Shown here piece after piece: positions 1 through 6,366 of a stretch of DNA of 16,989 nt. The position numbers and the translations under genes are program-made. The first letter of the stretch is position 1; every line of letters starts with the position of its first letter. The notes beneath the pieces were generated by a model. The model worked only from the letters and a program-made list of their open reading frames with translations. It did not search any database and had not been told where the DNA came from. Source of the stretch: DATARH01 sp035570495 (lineage in GTDB: Bacteria > Pseudomonadota > Alphaproteobacteria > ATCC43930 > CGMCC-115725); the NCBI GenBank assembly GCA_035570495.1, contig DATMLO010000107.1, positions 1 through 16,989 on the forward strand, written 5' to 3'.

Positions 1-216
1 GTATTTCTGGACCTGCTGAAAGGTGAGACCGAGCGCGTTTGCCAGGGTTTCCTGGTTCATGCCGAGGAACAGACGACGCATGCGAATACGCTTACCGACA
101 TGCACGTCGATCGGATTGGGAATTCCAGTCCCCCGGCCATAACGCGGAGCGTCGCCGGTTTTCGATGAATGTTTCAAAAAAATGACCCCCTTCGCGGAAG
201 GCGCGCGACCTAACAT
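1..216 (-). CDS. XRE-family HTH transcriptional regulator (N-terminal part, cut by window edge)
   Basis: An open frame reads from an ATG at 216 to the window edge, 72 codons without a stop. About 35 residues of unconserved leader precede the stretch PNPIDVHVGKRIRMRR, then LGMNQETLANALGLTFQQVQKY. This is the first three helices of a Cro/C1-type helix-turn-helix, with the QQVQKY recognition helix typical of alphaproteobacterial SinR-like regulators. It should be a cytoplasmic DNA-binding regulator; its target is unknown. The start is uncertain. ATG 216 has no visible ribosome site, whereas a TTG at 177 has AAGGGGG eight bases upstream and would give a more usual leader length. The C-terminal half lies outside the window, so no sensor domain can be judged. 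Confidence 0.8.
   Translation of the reverse strand, partial: MLGRAPSAKGVIFLKHSSKTGDAPRYGRGTGIPNPIDVHVGKRIRMRRLFLGMNQETLANALGLTFQQVQKY
189..201. repeat. Small perfect inverted repeat near the start of the XRE gene
   Basis: CCTTC, GCG, GAAGG forms a five-base-pair hairpin with a three-base loop. It lies between the two possible starts of the XRE regulator (ATG 216 and TTG 177). If TTG 177 is the real start, the hairpin sits in the leader and overlaps the AAGGGGG ribosome site. It is short enough to be chance in GC-rich DNA. Confidence 0.3.
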
Positions 217-261
217 TGAATGACGTGCGCGACAACCCTGTTTCCTGAATAGCCGCTCCGC

Positions 262-510
262 TCAACCATTTTTCCCAGCATCTGTTCCAGGCGGCTCGTC
301 ATAACCGCGGCGGTTGCTGATGAAAATAAGCGCCATCAGCCCGACGCCGACAGCCAAAGTCGCCAACACTCCCAAGATCAGTGCGATCCAACCGTTAAGG
401 TCGATCCCGCTATTGCCGACGATATCCCAGTTCCACACGCTGACCGCGGCGACGATGGCCACGGCAACAGTCGCGCCGATAATCGCGATCCAATTGCCCG
501 ACTGTTTCAC
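262..510 (-). CDS. Small two-helix membrane protein of unknown function
   Basis: The product is 82 residues from a GTG start. Two hydrophobic segments are clear: about residues 7-28 (IAIIGATVAVAIVAAVSVW) and 41-65 (WIALILGVLATLAVGVGLMALIFI). A positively charged SNRRGYDEP turn and a polar tail follow, which predicts an inner-membrane hairpin with the tail in the cytoplasm. I recognise no family. The gene points toward the XRE gene, with 45 bases between its stop and that gene's ATG. It is divergent from metY with 95 bases between the two starts. A GGGGGCC stretch upstream of the GTG is a poor ribosome site. The alternating hydrophobic pattern and the charge distribution support it as real, but there is no homology evidence. 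Confidence 0.6.
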   Translation of the reverse strand: MKQSGNWIAIIGATVAVAIVAAVSVWNWDIVGNSGIDLNGWIALILGVLATLAVGVGLMALIFISNRRGYDEPPGTDAGKNG

Positions 511-605
511 CCGGCCCCCATATCGCGCTTACACCCATTAACTCGCTTACGTACGGCCGCCGCACATGGCAAAGTGCCGCTGCCCAGCCCAAAAGGGAGA
601 CACCG
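511..605. promoter_or_regulatory. Divergent intergenic region upstream of metY and the small membrane protein
   Basis: These 95 bases must hold the 5' signals of both divergent genes. The only clear element is the metY ribosome site, AGGGAGA at 594-600. A TCGCGCTTACACCC stretch near 523 superficially resembles the start of a SAM-II riboswitch, but the downstream pairing partner is missing. I see no convincing -35/-10 pair. Confidence 0.4.
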
Positions 606-1901
606 ATGCCGACGGAATCGAAGCACCCGGAGACCATCGTGCTGCATGCCGGCTACCGCAGCGATCCGGCGACAACCGCCGTCGCGGTGCCGATCTACCA
701 GACCACCAGCTTCCAGTTTAATAGCACCGAACATGCCTCGAACCTCTTCGGGCTCAAGGAGCTAGGCAATATCTACACCCGGATCATGAGCCCGACCAGC
801 GATGTGCTGGAGCAGCGCGTCGCGGCGCTCGAAGGTGGGGTCGCGGCGCTGGCAGTCGCCTCCGGACAGGCGGCTTCGATGTTTGCCGTCAACAACATCA
901 CTCAGGCCGGCGACAACTTTGTCGCCTCGACCGATCTTTACGGCGGAACCTGGAACCTGTTCCTGCACACGATGCAGCGAACGATGGGCATCGAGGTTCG
1001 CTTTGTCGACCCCGCCGATCCGGAGAATTTCCGCCGCGCGACCGACGCCAAGACGCGCTGCTACTATGCCGAGACACTGCCCAACCCGAAACTGGAGGTG
1101 TTCCCGATCGGCGAGGTCGCCAAGATCGGCCGCGAGCTCGGTGTGCCGCTGATCATGGACAACACGGCGGCGCCGGTGATCTGCCGGCCGCTCGACCACG
1201 GCGCGGCCGTCGTCATGCATTCGACGACAAAATACATCGGCGGGCACGGCACCTCGATCGGCGGGATCATCGTCGACGGCGGCAATTTCGATTGGGAAAA
1301 GCACGCCGATCGCTTCCCTCTGCTGAATCAGCCCGACCCAGCCTATCACGGCGCGGTGTGGACCCAGGCGGTGAAACCGATGGGCCCGGTCGCCTACATC
1401 ATCAAGGCGCGGGTGACGCTGCTGCGCGACATCGGCGCGGCGGCGAGCCCATTCAACTCTTTCCTGCACATCCAGGGGCTGGAGACGCTACCGCTCAGGA
1501 TGCGCGTGCAGTGCGCCAATGCCAACGCCGTCGCGCGTCACCTCAAGGAGCACGCGAAGGTCGCCAAGGTGATCCACCCGAGCGTCATGACCGGTGAGGC
1601 CAAGCGCCGCGCCGACGCCTATTTCAAGGGCGGCTATGGCGCGCTGGTAGGGTTTGAGCTCAAGGGTGGGATGGAAGCCGGGCGCAAGTTCATCGATGCG
1701 CTCAAGATGTTCTATCACGTCGCCAATATCGGCGATGCGCGGAGCCTGGCGATCCACCCGGCGTCGACGACGCACTCGCAGCTCACGCCGGAAGAACAGC
1801 TAAAGACCGGCGTCACCGACGGCTATGTGCGGTTGTCGATCGGCCTTGAGCATGAGCAGGACATCCTCGCCGATCTCGACCAGGCGCTCGCCGCGGCGTG
1901 A
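606..1901 (+). CDS. metY: O-acetylhomoserine aminocarboxypropyltransferase (sulfhydrylase)
   Basis: This PLP enzyme of the Cys/Met metabolism family makes homocysteine from O-acetylhomoserine and sulfide in the cytoplasm (direct sulfhydrylation route of methionine synthesis). The 431-residue length suits the MetY branch rather than the shorter cystathionine gamma-synthases. Visible motifs are ETIVLHAGYRSDP at the N-terminus, YQTTSFQF, the YTRIMSPT phosphate-site loop (Y57, R59), IMDNTAAP with the ring-binding D185, and HSTTKYIGGHGTS with the Schiff-base K209. Further on are the MetY-type DPAYHGAVW segment and, near the C-terminus, SLAIHPASTTHSQL. ATG 606 is preceded by AGGGAGA with five bases between. 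The 3' end overlaps the glycosylase start by four bases (GTGA), so the two are cotranscribed and translationally coupled. The main alternative, O-acetylserine specificity, cannot be excluded from sequence. Confidence 0.93.
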   Translation: MPTESKHPETIVLHAGYRSDPATTAVAVPIYQTTSFQFNSTEHASNLFGLKELGNIYTRIMSPTSDVLEQRVAALEGGVAALAVASGQAASMFAVNNITQAGDNFVASTDLYGGTWNLFLHTMQRTMGIEVRFVDPADPENFRRATDAKTRCYYAETLPNPKLEVFPIGEVAKIGRELGVPLIMDNTAAPVICRPLDHGAAVVMHSTTKYIGGHGTSIGGIIVDGGNFDWEKHADRFPLLNQPDPAYHGAVWTQAVKPMGPVAYIIKARVTLLRDIGAAASPFNSFLHIQGLETLPLRMRVQCANANAVARHLKEHAKVAKVIHPSVMTGEAKRRADAYFKGGYGALVGFELKGGMEAGRKFIDALKMFYHVANIGDARSLAIHPASTTHSQLTPEEQLKTGVTDGYVRLSIGLEHEQDILADLDQALAAA

Positions 1902-2764
1902 CCGCCAAAGCCATTCTCGAGCTCGCCTGGCCGATTGATCTCGCGCTGACCGTCGCGAGCCACGGCTGGGTGCTGCTCGAACCGTGGCGCTGGGACGAAG
2001 AGACCGGCGTGCTCTCACATCCCGAGAGCATCGCCGGCGTGCGCGGCACGATCGCGATGGCGCAGCGCGACCCAGCGACCCTTGCGGTGACCTGGGAGGG
2101 GTTTGTCGGCGTCTCGCCCGCGGAAATCCTGCGCCGCGCCGGGCGTTGGGTCTCGGCGGACTGGGACCCGGCCCCTGCCCTGGCGGCGCTCGCCGCCGGC
2201 TTTGTCGAGGAAGCTGCGCTGATCGCACGGGGCGGCGGCCGCATCCTGCGCTGCTCGACCTTCTACGAGGACTTCATCAAGACGGTGCTGACGGTCAACA
2301 CCAGCTGGTCAGGGACTTGCCGAATGAGCGCCGCGCTCGTCGCGGAACCGGGCGATGGCGCGTTCCCCGACCCGCTCGCGATCCTCGATTACGGCGAGGA
2401 ACGCCTGCGGCAGATCGCCAAGCTCGGTTTCCGCGCGCCAGTGGTGATGTCCGCGACGCGGCGGCTGCTCGATGACGGCGCGATCGACGAGGCCGGCAAC
2501 AGCGACGACGCGCAACTCGCGCACGAATATCTGGTGGGTCTCAAGGGGATCGGCCCCTACGCGGCAGCGCACTGCCGCATGCTGCTGCAGGATTTCAGCC
2601 GCATCCCAGTCGACTCGGTGGTCGTCGCGCATCTGAAGGAGCGGCACGCCACGACGCCGGAGGATTTCATCGCCGCCCGCGCCGAATGCGGCGCCTATCT
2701 CGGACTGGGCTACCGGCTGATGCGGCTCCGGGAGAAATTCGCGGTTCCGGATCTAGGTTATTGA
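1898..2764 (+). CDS. HhH-GPD superfamily DNA glycosylase (AlkA/OGG1-like fold)
   Basis: The 288-residue product is predicted to remove damaged bases in base-excision repair. An N-terminal beta-rich part with a GWVLLEPWRW segment (residues 23-32) resembles the extra domain of AlkA/OGG1 proteins. The helical core follows from about 105 (STFYEDFIKTVLTVNTSW). The helix-hairpin-helix is LVGLKGIGPYAAAHC (212-226), and the catalytic Asp is in RIPVDSVV (D239). By my hand alignment the OGG1 catalytic Lys position is Tyr221, so I expect a monofunctional glycosylase, AlkA-like, without lyase activity. The substrate could be an alkylated or oxidised purine; sequence does not decide. The GTG start lies inside the end of metY (GTGA overlap), so expression depends on metY translation. 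No independent ribosome site is obvious. Confidence 0.82.
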   Translation: MTAKAILELAWPIDLALTVASHGWVLLEPWRWDEETGVLSHPESIAGVRGTIAMAQRDPATLAVTWEGFVGVSPAEILRRAGRWVSADWDPAPALAALAAGFVEEAALIARGGGRILRCSTFYEDFIKTVLTVNTSWSGTCRMSAALVAEPGDGAFPDPLAILDYGEERLRQIAKLGFRAPVVMSATRRLLDDGAIDEAGNSDDAQLAHEYLVGLKGIGPYAAAHCRMLLQDFSRIPVDSVVVAHLKERHATTPEDFIAARAECGAYLGLGYRLMRLREKFAVPDLGY

Positions 2765-2800
2765 AGCGGCATTCCAACGAGGCGACTTACGGCACGTAGG

Positions 2801-3424
2801 TCAATGCTTGATGGCGAGGTTAAAGGCCTCGGCCACACCATCGATCAGTTGCTGCACTGCGAACGAGGCGAGGATCAGCCCCATGATCTGGGTGATCACG
2901 CCGATCCCGGCATTGCCGAGAAAACGCTGAATGCGGCCCGCCGCGAGCAGAGCGAGCAGCACCAGCAGCATCACAAACAGCGCCAACATCGCCGTTACTG
3001 TCTCCTCACCGAACGAAAAGCGGTTGTTGTCGGTGAGCAGCACGACCGCGCACAGCGCACCCGGACTGGCGATCCCCGGCATCGCCACCGGGAAGACGGC
3101 GATCTCGGCGGGAGTGCGGTGCGCGTCGGCCGGTCCGCCCTCGTGATGACCGCCAAAGATCATGTGCTGAGCGAAGATGAAAAGGATCACCGCGCCGGCG
3201 ATGCGAAAGGCGGGGATGCCGATATGCATGTATTCGAGCAGGTACTGCCCGAGATAAAGGAACAGCATCAGTACGAGGCTGCCGATCAGCACCGCCAGAA
3301 CCGCCACCTTCTTGCGGCTGCTGGGCTCGACGCGCGCGGTCGCGTTCAGAAAGATCGGTACCGAGCCTACCGGATCGAGCACCACAAAAAGCGTGACAAA
3401 ATTCTCGAGTAACCGGCCCAGCAC
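2801..3424 (-). CDS. MarC family (UPF0056) inner-membrane protein
   Basis: The 207-residue, very hydrophobic product has about six membrane helices. Family signatures are the N-terminal FVTLFVVLDPVGSVPIFL (about residues 9-26) and the mid-protein VAMPGIASPGALCAVVLL re-entrant-like segment, with the terminal helix ITQIMGLILASFAVQQLIDG. Members are called NAAT-family transporters, but no substrate is established, and the old link of MarC to multiple antibiotic resistance has not held up. I chose the GTG at 3424 because AGGAGG lies four bases upstream and the conserved N-terminus begins immediately after it. The same frame stays open much further upstream, but that part is antisense to the next gene and shows no family similarity. 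The gene converges on the HhH-GPD gene with a 36-base gap. Confidence 0.87.
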   Translation of the reverse strand: MLGRLLENFVTLFVVLDPVGSVPIFLNATARVEPSSRKKVAVLAVLIGSLVLMLFLYLGQYLLEYMHIGIPAFRIAGAVILFIFAQHMIFGGHHEGGPADAHRTPAEIAVFPVAMPGIASPGALCAVVLLTDNNRFSFGEETVTAMLALFVMLLVLLALLAAGRIQRFLGNAGIGVITQIMGLILASFAVQQLIDGVAEAFNLAIKH

Positions 3425-3428
3425 GTAG

Positions 3429-3434
3429 CCTCCT
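3429..3434 (-). promoter_or_regulatory. Ribosome binding site fixing the MarC GTG start
   Basis: The minus strand reads AGGAGG, four bases before the GTG at 3424. It decides against the long upstream extension of the same frame, which runs antisense across the neighbouring glycosylase gene. Confidence 0.7.
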
Positions 3435-3466
3435 AATTCTCGCGCGCCCACCTCCCATGATAAAAC

Positions 3467-3478
3467 CCGCGCGCGCGG
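3467..3478. repeat. Alternating CG palindrome in the MarC/glycosylase divergent region
   Basis: CCGCGCGCGCGG is a perfect 12-base palindrome of alternating purine/pyrimidine, sitting between the divergent starts at 3424 and 3500. It could be an operator half-set or a Z-DNA-prone tract, or simply chance in GC-rich DNA. No regulator is implied by the context. Confidence 0.35.
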
Positions 3479-3499
3479 CACGATACCAGGAGGCCGGTC

Positions 3500-4168
3500 A
3501 TGCCAGCAGTGGAATTCACCACGATTTTCGACGCGGCACGCACACGGCACGGCGCCGGCGCGATCGAGGCTCGGCTGCCGCGCCCGAAAAGCGCCTCGGA
3601 CCTCGCAGCGACTCCCGACGACCGCTATTTGTCGCAGATGTCGCTGCGGGTGTTTCGCGCCGGGCTCAAGCACAGCCTGGTCGATGCGAAATGGCCAACA
3701 TTCGAGGAGGTGTTTGACGGGTTCGACCCGCGCCGCGTTCGCGCGATGCCGGACGAGGCGCTCGAAAAGCTGCTCGGCGACGCGCGGCTGATCCGCCATT
3801 GGGGCAAGCTCAAATCGGTGCGCGACAACGCCGCCGCGATGATCGAGATCGGCGAGGAGTTCGGCAGTTTCGGGAGCTGGCTCGCCACTTGGCCGGGAAG
3901 CAATCGTCGAGTTGTGGGACGCGCTCGGTGCCTGCTTCAGCCAGATGGGCGGCGCATCCGGGCCAATGTTCCTGCGCATGGTCGGCAAGGACACGTTTGT
4001 GCTGTCACATTCGGTGATCGCCGCGCTCAAGCACTGGGTCGCGCTGCCGCCGCCAAAAAACCGCAAGGACCGCGCCGCGGCGCAAGCCTGCTTCAACGCC
4101 TGGGCGCCGAAAGCGGCCTGCCGCTGTCGCAGATGAGTCTGATCCTGGCGCTATCGGTCGACGATTAG
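3500..4168 (+). pseudogene. DNA-3-methyladenine glycosylase I-like gene with two opposite frameshifts
   Basis: The protein pieces match the long form of DNA-3-methyladenine glycosylase I found in alphaproteobacteria, a base-excision repair enzyme for alkylated adenine. Frame one runs from ATG 3500 (AGGAGG six bases upstream) through PDDRYLSQMSLRVFRAGL, VDAKWPTFEEVFDGFDP and KLKSVRDNAA to GSFGSWLATWP. Around 3895 homology moves to the next frame: EAIVELWDALG, then GGASGPMFLRMVGKDTFVLS and NRKDRAAAQACFNAW. Around 4104 it returns to the first frame: AESGLPLSQMSLILALSVDD, then TAG. One extra base in the G run at 3895-3897 and one missing base near 4104 explain everything. The frame read as written stays open but gives about 68 Arg/Ala-rich residues unlike the family in the middle. 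Two sequencing errors or two real indels are both possible. The 3' end overlaps the stop of the convergent small gene by four bases. Confidence 0.78.
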
Positions 4169-4374
4169 GCTTTGTCGACTTCGCTCATCGCCTCGACCGC
4201 GGCGGCATAGACCCGGCGAGCCGAGATGAGTCCGCGGCGGAAGCGCACCATCGCGTCGCGCTCGGGCTCGCCGGTATAGACCGCCTCGGCGAATATCTTG
4301 AACAGCTCATGCACGCGCTGGGTATAGGCCCCAGTGATGATCGCCGCGTCGTCTGGCAGTCCGTTTTCAGCCAT
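4165..4374 (-). CDS. Small conserved-looking protein of unknown function (69 residues)
   Basis: ATG 4374 lies seven bases after the stop of the VOC gene at 4382, so this is the last gene of the minus-strand operon. The product is soluble and mostly helical, with charged stretches YTGEPERDAMVRFRRGL and ISARRVYAAAVEAM. It has no membrane segment and no metal or nucleotide motif. I recognise no family. The ribosome site is weak (GAGCC just upstream), which suggests translational coupling to the VOC gene. Its TAA stop overlaps the TAG stop of the convergent glycosylase gene. Operon position and the amphipathic helix pattern support it as a real gene. Confidence 0.6.
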   Translation of the reverse strand: MAENGLPDDAAIITGAYTQRVHELFKIFAEAVYTGEPERDAMVRFRRGLISARRVYAAAVEAMSEVDKA

Positions 4375-4381
4375 GACCGGC

Positions 4382-4750
4382 TCAGTAATGCGAGATTTCG
4401 ATCGAGTTGCCGTCCGGGTCGTCGATATAGAGCGACTGGATCGTACCGATCGCCCCGGCGCGCGGCCCCTGCATGCGCACCGGCACGTCGCATTCCGCGA
4501 GGTGCGCGGCGATCTCGTCAGCCTTCGCCTCGGTCACGAAGCAGATATGCGCCGGCATGCGCGGCTCGGCGCGCATCGTCATGGGGCCGCCAGCCAGATC
4601 GAGATGGATCTTTTGCTGACCGAAAAGCAGCGCCGCTCTGCCCTCGCCGATCATCTCGGCGTCCATGCCGAGCACTTTTTTGTAGAAGGCGATGCTGCGA
4701 TCGATATCCGCGACGGTGATGTTGAGATGGTCGATGCGATCGATCTTCAT
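4382..4750 (-). CDS. VOC (glyoxalase/dioxygenase-fold) protein, copy 1
   Basis: The 122-residue product is a single vicinal-oxygen-chelate module pair. IDHLNITVADIDRSIAFYKKVLG opens it, with candidate metal ligand H8, then FGQQKIHLDL (H49), AHICFVTE (H68) and GAIGTIQSLYIDDPDGNSIEISHY with E118. Such proteins bind a divalent metal and act as lyases, isomerases, dioxygenases or binding proteins. By eye about half its residues match the second VOC protein encoded at the head of this operon. ATG 4750 has GGAGG six bases upstream; the frame is open further 5' but that overlaps the enolase-family gene. It lies 37 bases downstream of that gene and just before the 69-residue gene. The reaction is not determined. 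Confidence 0.83.
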   Translation of the reverse strand: MKIDRIDHLNITVADIDRSIAFYKKVLGMDAEMIGEGRAALLFGQQKIHLDLAGGPMTMRAEPRMPAHICFVTEAKADEIAAHLAECDVPVRMQGPRAGAIGTIQSLYIDDPDGNSIEISHY

Positions 4751-4787
4751 CGGCTGCCTCCGCTGTTCGACGCCAAGAATGCCACGT

Positions 4788-5897
4788 TCAGCCAACGGGG
4801 GCGATGCGTTTCGACAGCTCCGTCTCGTTAACGACAAGACCAAGGCCCGGCGAGTCCGACAGGCAGAACAGGCCGTCCACCGGATAAGGCGGGTTGTCGA
4901 ACACCGCATGGGTGCGGGTTGACGGGTCGTTCCACTCGCAGGGCTTGGTCGCGCCCATCTGTGTCGCGGCGATATGCAGGCTCGCCATGTGGCCGATCGT
5001 CGGCTGGGTCTGGTGCGGCACCAGCTCGACGCCATGAGCCTGGCACAGCGCCTGCGCCTGTTTCAAGCCGGTGATGCCGCCCATCTTGACGATGTCCGGC
5101 TGGACCATGCGCACTCCGGCCGCGATCAGGTCGGCAAGGCCGGCGAGCGTGTATGTCTGCTCGCCGGCCGAGACGGTGATGTCGAGACGCTGCGCGACCT
5201 CGCCCATCGCCTTGACGTGGTAGTGCTGCACCGGCTCCTCGAACCACCAGTAGCCGAACTCTTCGAGTGCGCGGCCGACACGGATCGCGCCGCCGACCGA
5301 GTAGCCATTATTGGCGTCGAAGGCGAGCGGGAACGCGTCGCCGACCAGCTTGCGCACGGCCTTCGCTTTGGCGATGTCGCCGGGGATGTCGACATCGGCC
5401 TTGGTGCGGTCGGCGTCGAAGCGGATTTTCACCGCCTCCGGCTGGTTCTTCATGCGCGCCTCGACGACGCGCAGCACCTCATCGACCGTGCGCTCGCCAT
5501 TGCCACCGATCGATGCATAGAACGGCAGAGCCGTGCGCCAAGCACCGCCGAGGAGCTTGTAGATGGGCTGCCCGAAGAGCTTACCCTTGATGTCCCACAA
5601 CGCGATGTCGAGCGCCGCGAGCGCGCCAGTCAACGCCCCCTCGGGCCCGAGCTTGACGAGACGGTGCAGCGCCGTGTCGAGCAACACCGCATGGTCGAGC
5701 GGATCCTTGCCGATCAGCGCCGGCGCGATGTCACGCGCGATGATACCAAGCGAGGCGAGCCCGCCCTGCATCGGCGACGCCTCGCCGACCCCGAAGATAC
5801 CGTCGTCGCAGCGAACACGCACCCAAGCGCTGTTTTGCGCCGGCTTGTCGTCGCGTGACCAGCGGACCTGAAAGACATCGATGGAGGAAATTTTCAC
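4788..5897 (-). CDS. Enolase-superfamily enzyme (mandelate racemase / muconate lactonizing type)
   Basis: The 369-residue product abstracts the proton alpha to a carboxylate, with Mg2+ held in a TIM barrel. The N-terminal capping domain (residues 1-120) includes GEASPMQGG and LDIALWDIKGKLFGQPIYKLLGG. Metal ligands are visible as D194 (AFDANNGYS), E220 (FEEP) and E245 (SAGE). A D268 (VQPDIVKMGG) and H295 (VPHQTQPTIG) pair matches the mandelate racemase-type Asp-His dyad. The second-strand KxK motif reads KIR here (K157, R159), so the usual second Lys is Arg. The family pattern best fits an acid-sugar dehydratase or a racemase, but the substrate is open. GTG 5897 has GAGG eight bases upstream and lies 10 bases after the stop of the upstream VOC gene, so it is in one operon with both VOC genes. 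Confidence 0.87.
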   Translation of the reverse strand: MKISSIDVFQVRWSRDDKPAQNSAWVRVRCDDGIFGVGEASPMQGGLASLGIIARDIAPALIGKDPLDHAVLLDTALHRLVKLGPEGALTGALAALDIALWDIKGKLFGQPIYKLLGGAWRTALPFYASIGGNGERTVDEVLRVVEARMKNQPEAVKIRFDADRTKADVDIPGDIAKAKAVRKLVGDAFPLAFDANNGYSVGGAIRVGRALEEFGYWWFEEPVQHYHVKAMGEVAQRLDITVSAGEQTYTLAGLADLIAAGVRMVQPDIVKMGGITGLKQAQALCQAHGVELVPHQTQPTIGHMASLHIAATQMGATKPCEWNDPSTRTHAVFDNPPYPVDGLFCLSDSPGLGLVVNETELSKRIAPVG

Positions 5898-5907
5898 GGG
5901 CGACGCC

Positions 5908-6285
5908 TCAGTAGTTCGAAATCTCGACGAGGTTCTCGTCGGGGTCGCGGATATAGACCGAGGTGATCGTACCGATCGCGCCGGCGCGCGGGCCAGGGCC
6001 GGTGATGATCGGCACACCGCATTTACCGAGATGCGCGACGACCTCGGCGATCGGCGTCTCGGTGATAAAACAGAGATCGCCCGAGCCGCAGGTCGGCCTG
6101 TCGGCGACGAGGCCGGGGATATTGTCGGCCGGATGCAGGTTGATCTTCTGCTGGCCGAACCTCAGCGCGGTTCGCCCTTCGCCAAAGGTCACGACCTCCA
6201 TGCCGAGTACTTTTGTATAGAAGTCGCAGGTCTTGGCGATGTCGGCGACGGTCAACACGAGATGGTCGAGGCGGGCGATCTGCAT
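5908..6285 (-). CDS. VOC (glyoxalase-fold) protein, copy 2, first gene of the operon
   Basis: The 125-residue product reads LDHLVLTVADIAKTCDFYTKVLG (H8), FGQQKINLHPAD (H51), GSGDLCFITE and AGAIGTITSVYIRDPDENLVEISNY (E121). The KINLH and GSxDLCF pattern resembles the VOC subgroup that includes Salmonella STM3117, often annotated as a glyoxalase-like virulence protein. That link is from memory of the family. It is a paralogue of the VOC protein at 4382-4750, with FGQQKI, GAIGTI and EIS.Y shared, but the metal-ligand spacing differs slightly. ATG 6285 has GGGAGG five bases upstream. It heads the minus-strand operon and is divergent from the SDR gene, with 81 bases between starts. Confidence 0.86.
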   Translation of the reverse strand: MQIARLDHLVLTVADIAKTCDFYTKVLGMEVVTFGEGRTALRFGQQKINLHPADNIPGLVADRPTCGSGDLCFITETPIAEVVAHLGKCGVPIITGPGPRAGAIGTITSVYIRDPDENLVEISNY

Positions 6286-6366
6286 GGCGGCCTCCCATGA
6301 TGTTGCGGAAGCTTGCCACGCTCGGCGAAGCGGAGCCAGGATTTGGCGAATTTCATGGAGGGACGC
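6286..6366. promoter_or_regulatory. Divergent promoter region between the VOC operon and the SDR gene
   Basis: These 81 bases hold the ribosome sites of both divergent units (CCTCCC at 6291-6296 read on the minus strand, GGAGG at 6357-6361 on the plus strand). The two starts share one short control region, which suggests joint regulation. No clear -35/-10 pair or operator repeat is visible and no regulator gene is adjacent. Confidence 0.4.

Noticed and set aside
515..605. Possible SAM-II riboswitch upstream of metY
   Set aside because: TCGCGCTTACACCC resembles the element's start, but the downstream AGCGCG pairing partner and the conserved GATAAA segment are absent.
2765..2800. Possible terminator between the convergent HhH-GPD and MarC genes
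   Set aside because: A six-base stem (2786-2791 with 2795-2800) can form with one G-T pair and a three-base loop, but it is weak and has no T-run on either strand.
3425..4096. Upstream extension of the MarC frame on the minus strand (about 224 more residues)
   Set aside because: It runs antisense to the glycosylase gene and shows no family similarity. AGGAGG just before GTG 3424 and the conserved MarC N-terminus there fix the real start.
4974..5858. A 294-codon plus-strand open frame opposite the enolase-family gene
   Set aside because: Its composition is that of a reverse-frame shadow (Arg, Asp, Leu, His-rich) and it has no ribosome site. The opposite strand carries a complete enzyme.
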